From Gaiellasilicea sp035525905 (GTDB lineage: Bacteria > Actinomycetota > Thermoleophilia > Gaiellales > Gaiellaceae): 13,470 bases of DNA. The translations under genes were made by a program, and so were the position numbers. The stretch is taken from the NCBI GenBank assembly GCA_035525905.1, contig DATLDK010000040.1:1-13470 (forward strand). Direction: 5' to 3'. Below the pieces are notes generated by a model. That model had not been told where the DNA came from. It saw nothing but the letters and a program-made list of their open reading frames with translations, and did not search any database. This document shows, one piece after another, positions 12,969 through 13,470 of this stretch (its first letter is position 1; each line of letters begins with the position of its first letter).

Positions 12969-13470
12969 ATGGCTCTGCAGATAGGCGACACCGCTCCGGA
13001 CTTCGAGGCGGAGACAACGGAGGGTCGGCTCAAGTTTCACGAATGGCTGGGCGACTCGTGGGGCGTGTTGTTCTCACATCCGAAGGACTTCACCCCGGTC
13101 TGCACGACCGAGCTGGGGTACATGGCGAAGATCAAGCCCGACTTCGACCGCCGAAATGTGAAGGTGATCGGGCTCTCGGTCGACCCGGTCGACAAGCACT
13201 CCGACTGGTCGAAGGACATCGAGGAGACACAGGGGCACGCGCCCAACTATCCGATGATCGGGGATGCGGACTTCAACGTCTCGAAGCTGTACGGCATGCT
13301 GCCTGCGGAGACGTCCGGAGATCCCGGGACGCGGACTCCCGCGGACAATCAGACGGTGCGGAACGTGTTCGTGATCGGGCCGGACAAGAAGGTGAAGCTG
13401 ATCCTGGTCTATCCGATGACGACGGGCCGGAACTTCGACGAGGTGCTGCGCGTGATCGACTCGTTGCAAC
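12969..13470 (+). CDS. 1-Cys peroxiredoxin (Prdx6/AhpC-TSA type), 3' end cut by the window
   Basis: Thiol peroxidase that reduces hydrogen peroxide and organic hydroperoxides in the cytoplasm. The 167 codons present start MALQIGDTAPDF and contain the active-site PVCTTE with peroxidatic Cys45. Thr42 and Pro43 lie in the conserved HPKDFTPVCTTEL context, and the conserved Arg is in the NQTVRNVFVI region (127-136). DFTPVCTTEL and the long loop before NQTVRNVF mark the Prdx6-type 1-Cys group rather than typical 2-Cys AhpC. No second Cys occurs in the visible part. These proteins usually run to about 210-220 residues, so roughly 45-55 C-terminal residues lie outside the window. A strong Shine-Dalgarno site precedes it, and the methyltransferase is 37 bp upstream. 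Confidence 0.93.
   Translation, partial: MALQIGDTAPDFEAETTEGRLKFHEWLGDSWGVLFSHPKDFTPVCTTELGYMAKIKPDFDRRNVKVIGLSVDPVDKHSDWSKDIEETQGHAPNYPMIGDADFNVSKLYGMLPAETSGDPGTRTPADNQTVRNVFVIGPDKKVKLILVYPMTTGRNFDEVLRVIDSLQ

Noticed and set aside
1..13470. tRNA, rRNA, CRISPR, insertion sequence, phage or toxin-antitoxin signals
   Set aside because: No cloverleaf, spaced repeats, transposase or integrase motifs, or terminal inverted repeats were seen by reading. The window looks chromosomal and mostly conserved.

Overview
This is a GC-rich window (roughly two-thirds G+C or more) with densely packed genes, GTG and ATG starts, stop/start overlaps and weak or absent Shine-Dalgarno sites at several genes. The protein types (a PitA-like phosphate carrier paired with a PhoU-like DUF47 protein, a DUF1206 membrane protein, a Nudix enzyme resembling the N-terminal domain of mycobacterial MutT1) point to an actinobacterium. 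A deep-branching lineage such as Thermoleophilia is a guess from the overall style, not shown by any marker gene.

Region 1 (1-4381, + strand) is a phosphate-starvation locus. The last 29 codons of what looks like a sensor histidine kinase end at 91. Three exact 11-bp-spaced TTCACC repeats (92-124) follow at once and form a probable PhoP/PhoB box. Then comes a complete high-affinity uptake operon, pstS-pstC-pstA-pstB-phoU, with junctions that overlap or nearly touch. Region 2 (4382-4858) holds one small Nudix hydrolase.

Region 3 (4859-8498, - strand) reads back toward the Nudix gene. In transcription order it is a DUF1206 membrane protein, a Rieske oxygenase alpha subunit, a PhoU-like DUF47 protein and a PiT phosphate transporter. 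The last two overlap by one base and form a second, low-affinity phosphate uptake unit. The window therefore carries both bacterial phosphate import systems, each with its own PhoU-type partner, converging on a phosphohydrolase gene.

Region 4 (8499-13470) is mixed. It has a large secreted protein of unknown function whose N-terminal half could be a TIM-barrel glycoside-hydrolase-like fold, a 138-residue soluble unknown, the DNA repair enzyme Tag (- strand), a secreted Cys/His-containing unknown, a class I SAM methyltransferase, and a 1-Cys peroxiredoxin cut by the window end.

Five genes have a TA-rich hexamer whose first base lies 13-14 nt before the start codon, with no Shine-Dalgarno site. 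This suggests leaderless transcripts. No tRNA, rRNA, CRISPR, insertion sequence or phage signal was seen. No gene-free stretch exceeds about 100 bases. Most of the window is conserved housekeeping; the candidates for new biology are the secreted 578-residue protein, the secreted 223-residue protein and the regulatory layout.
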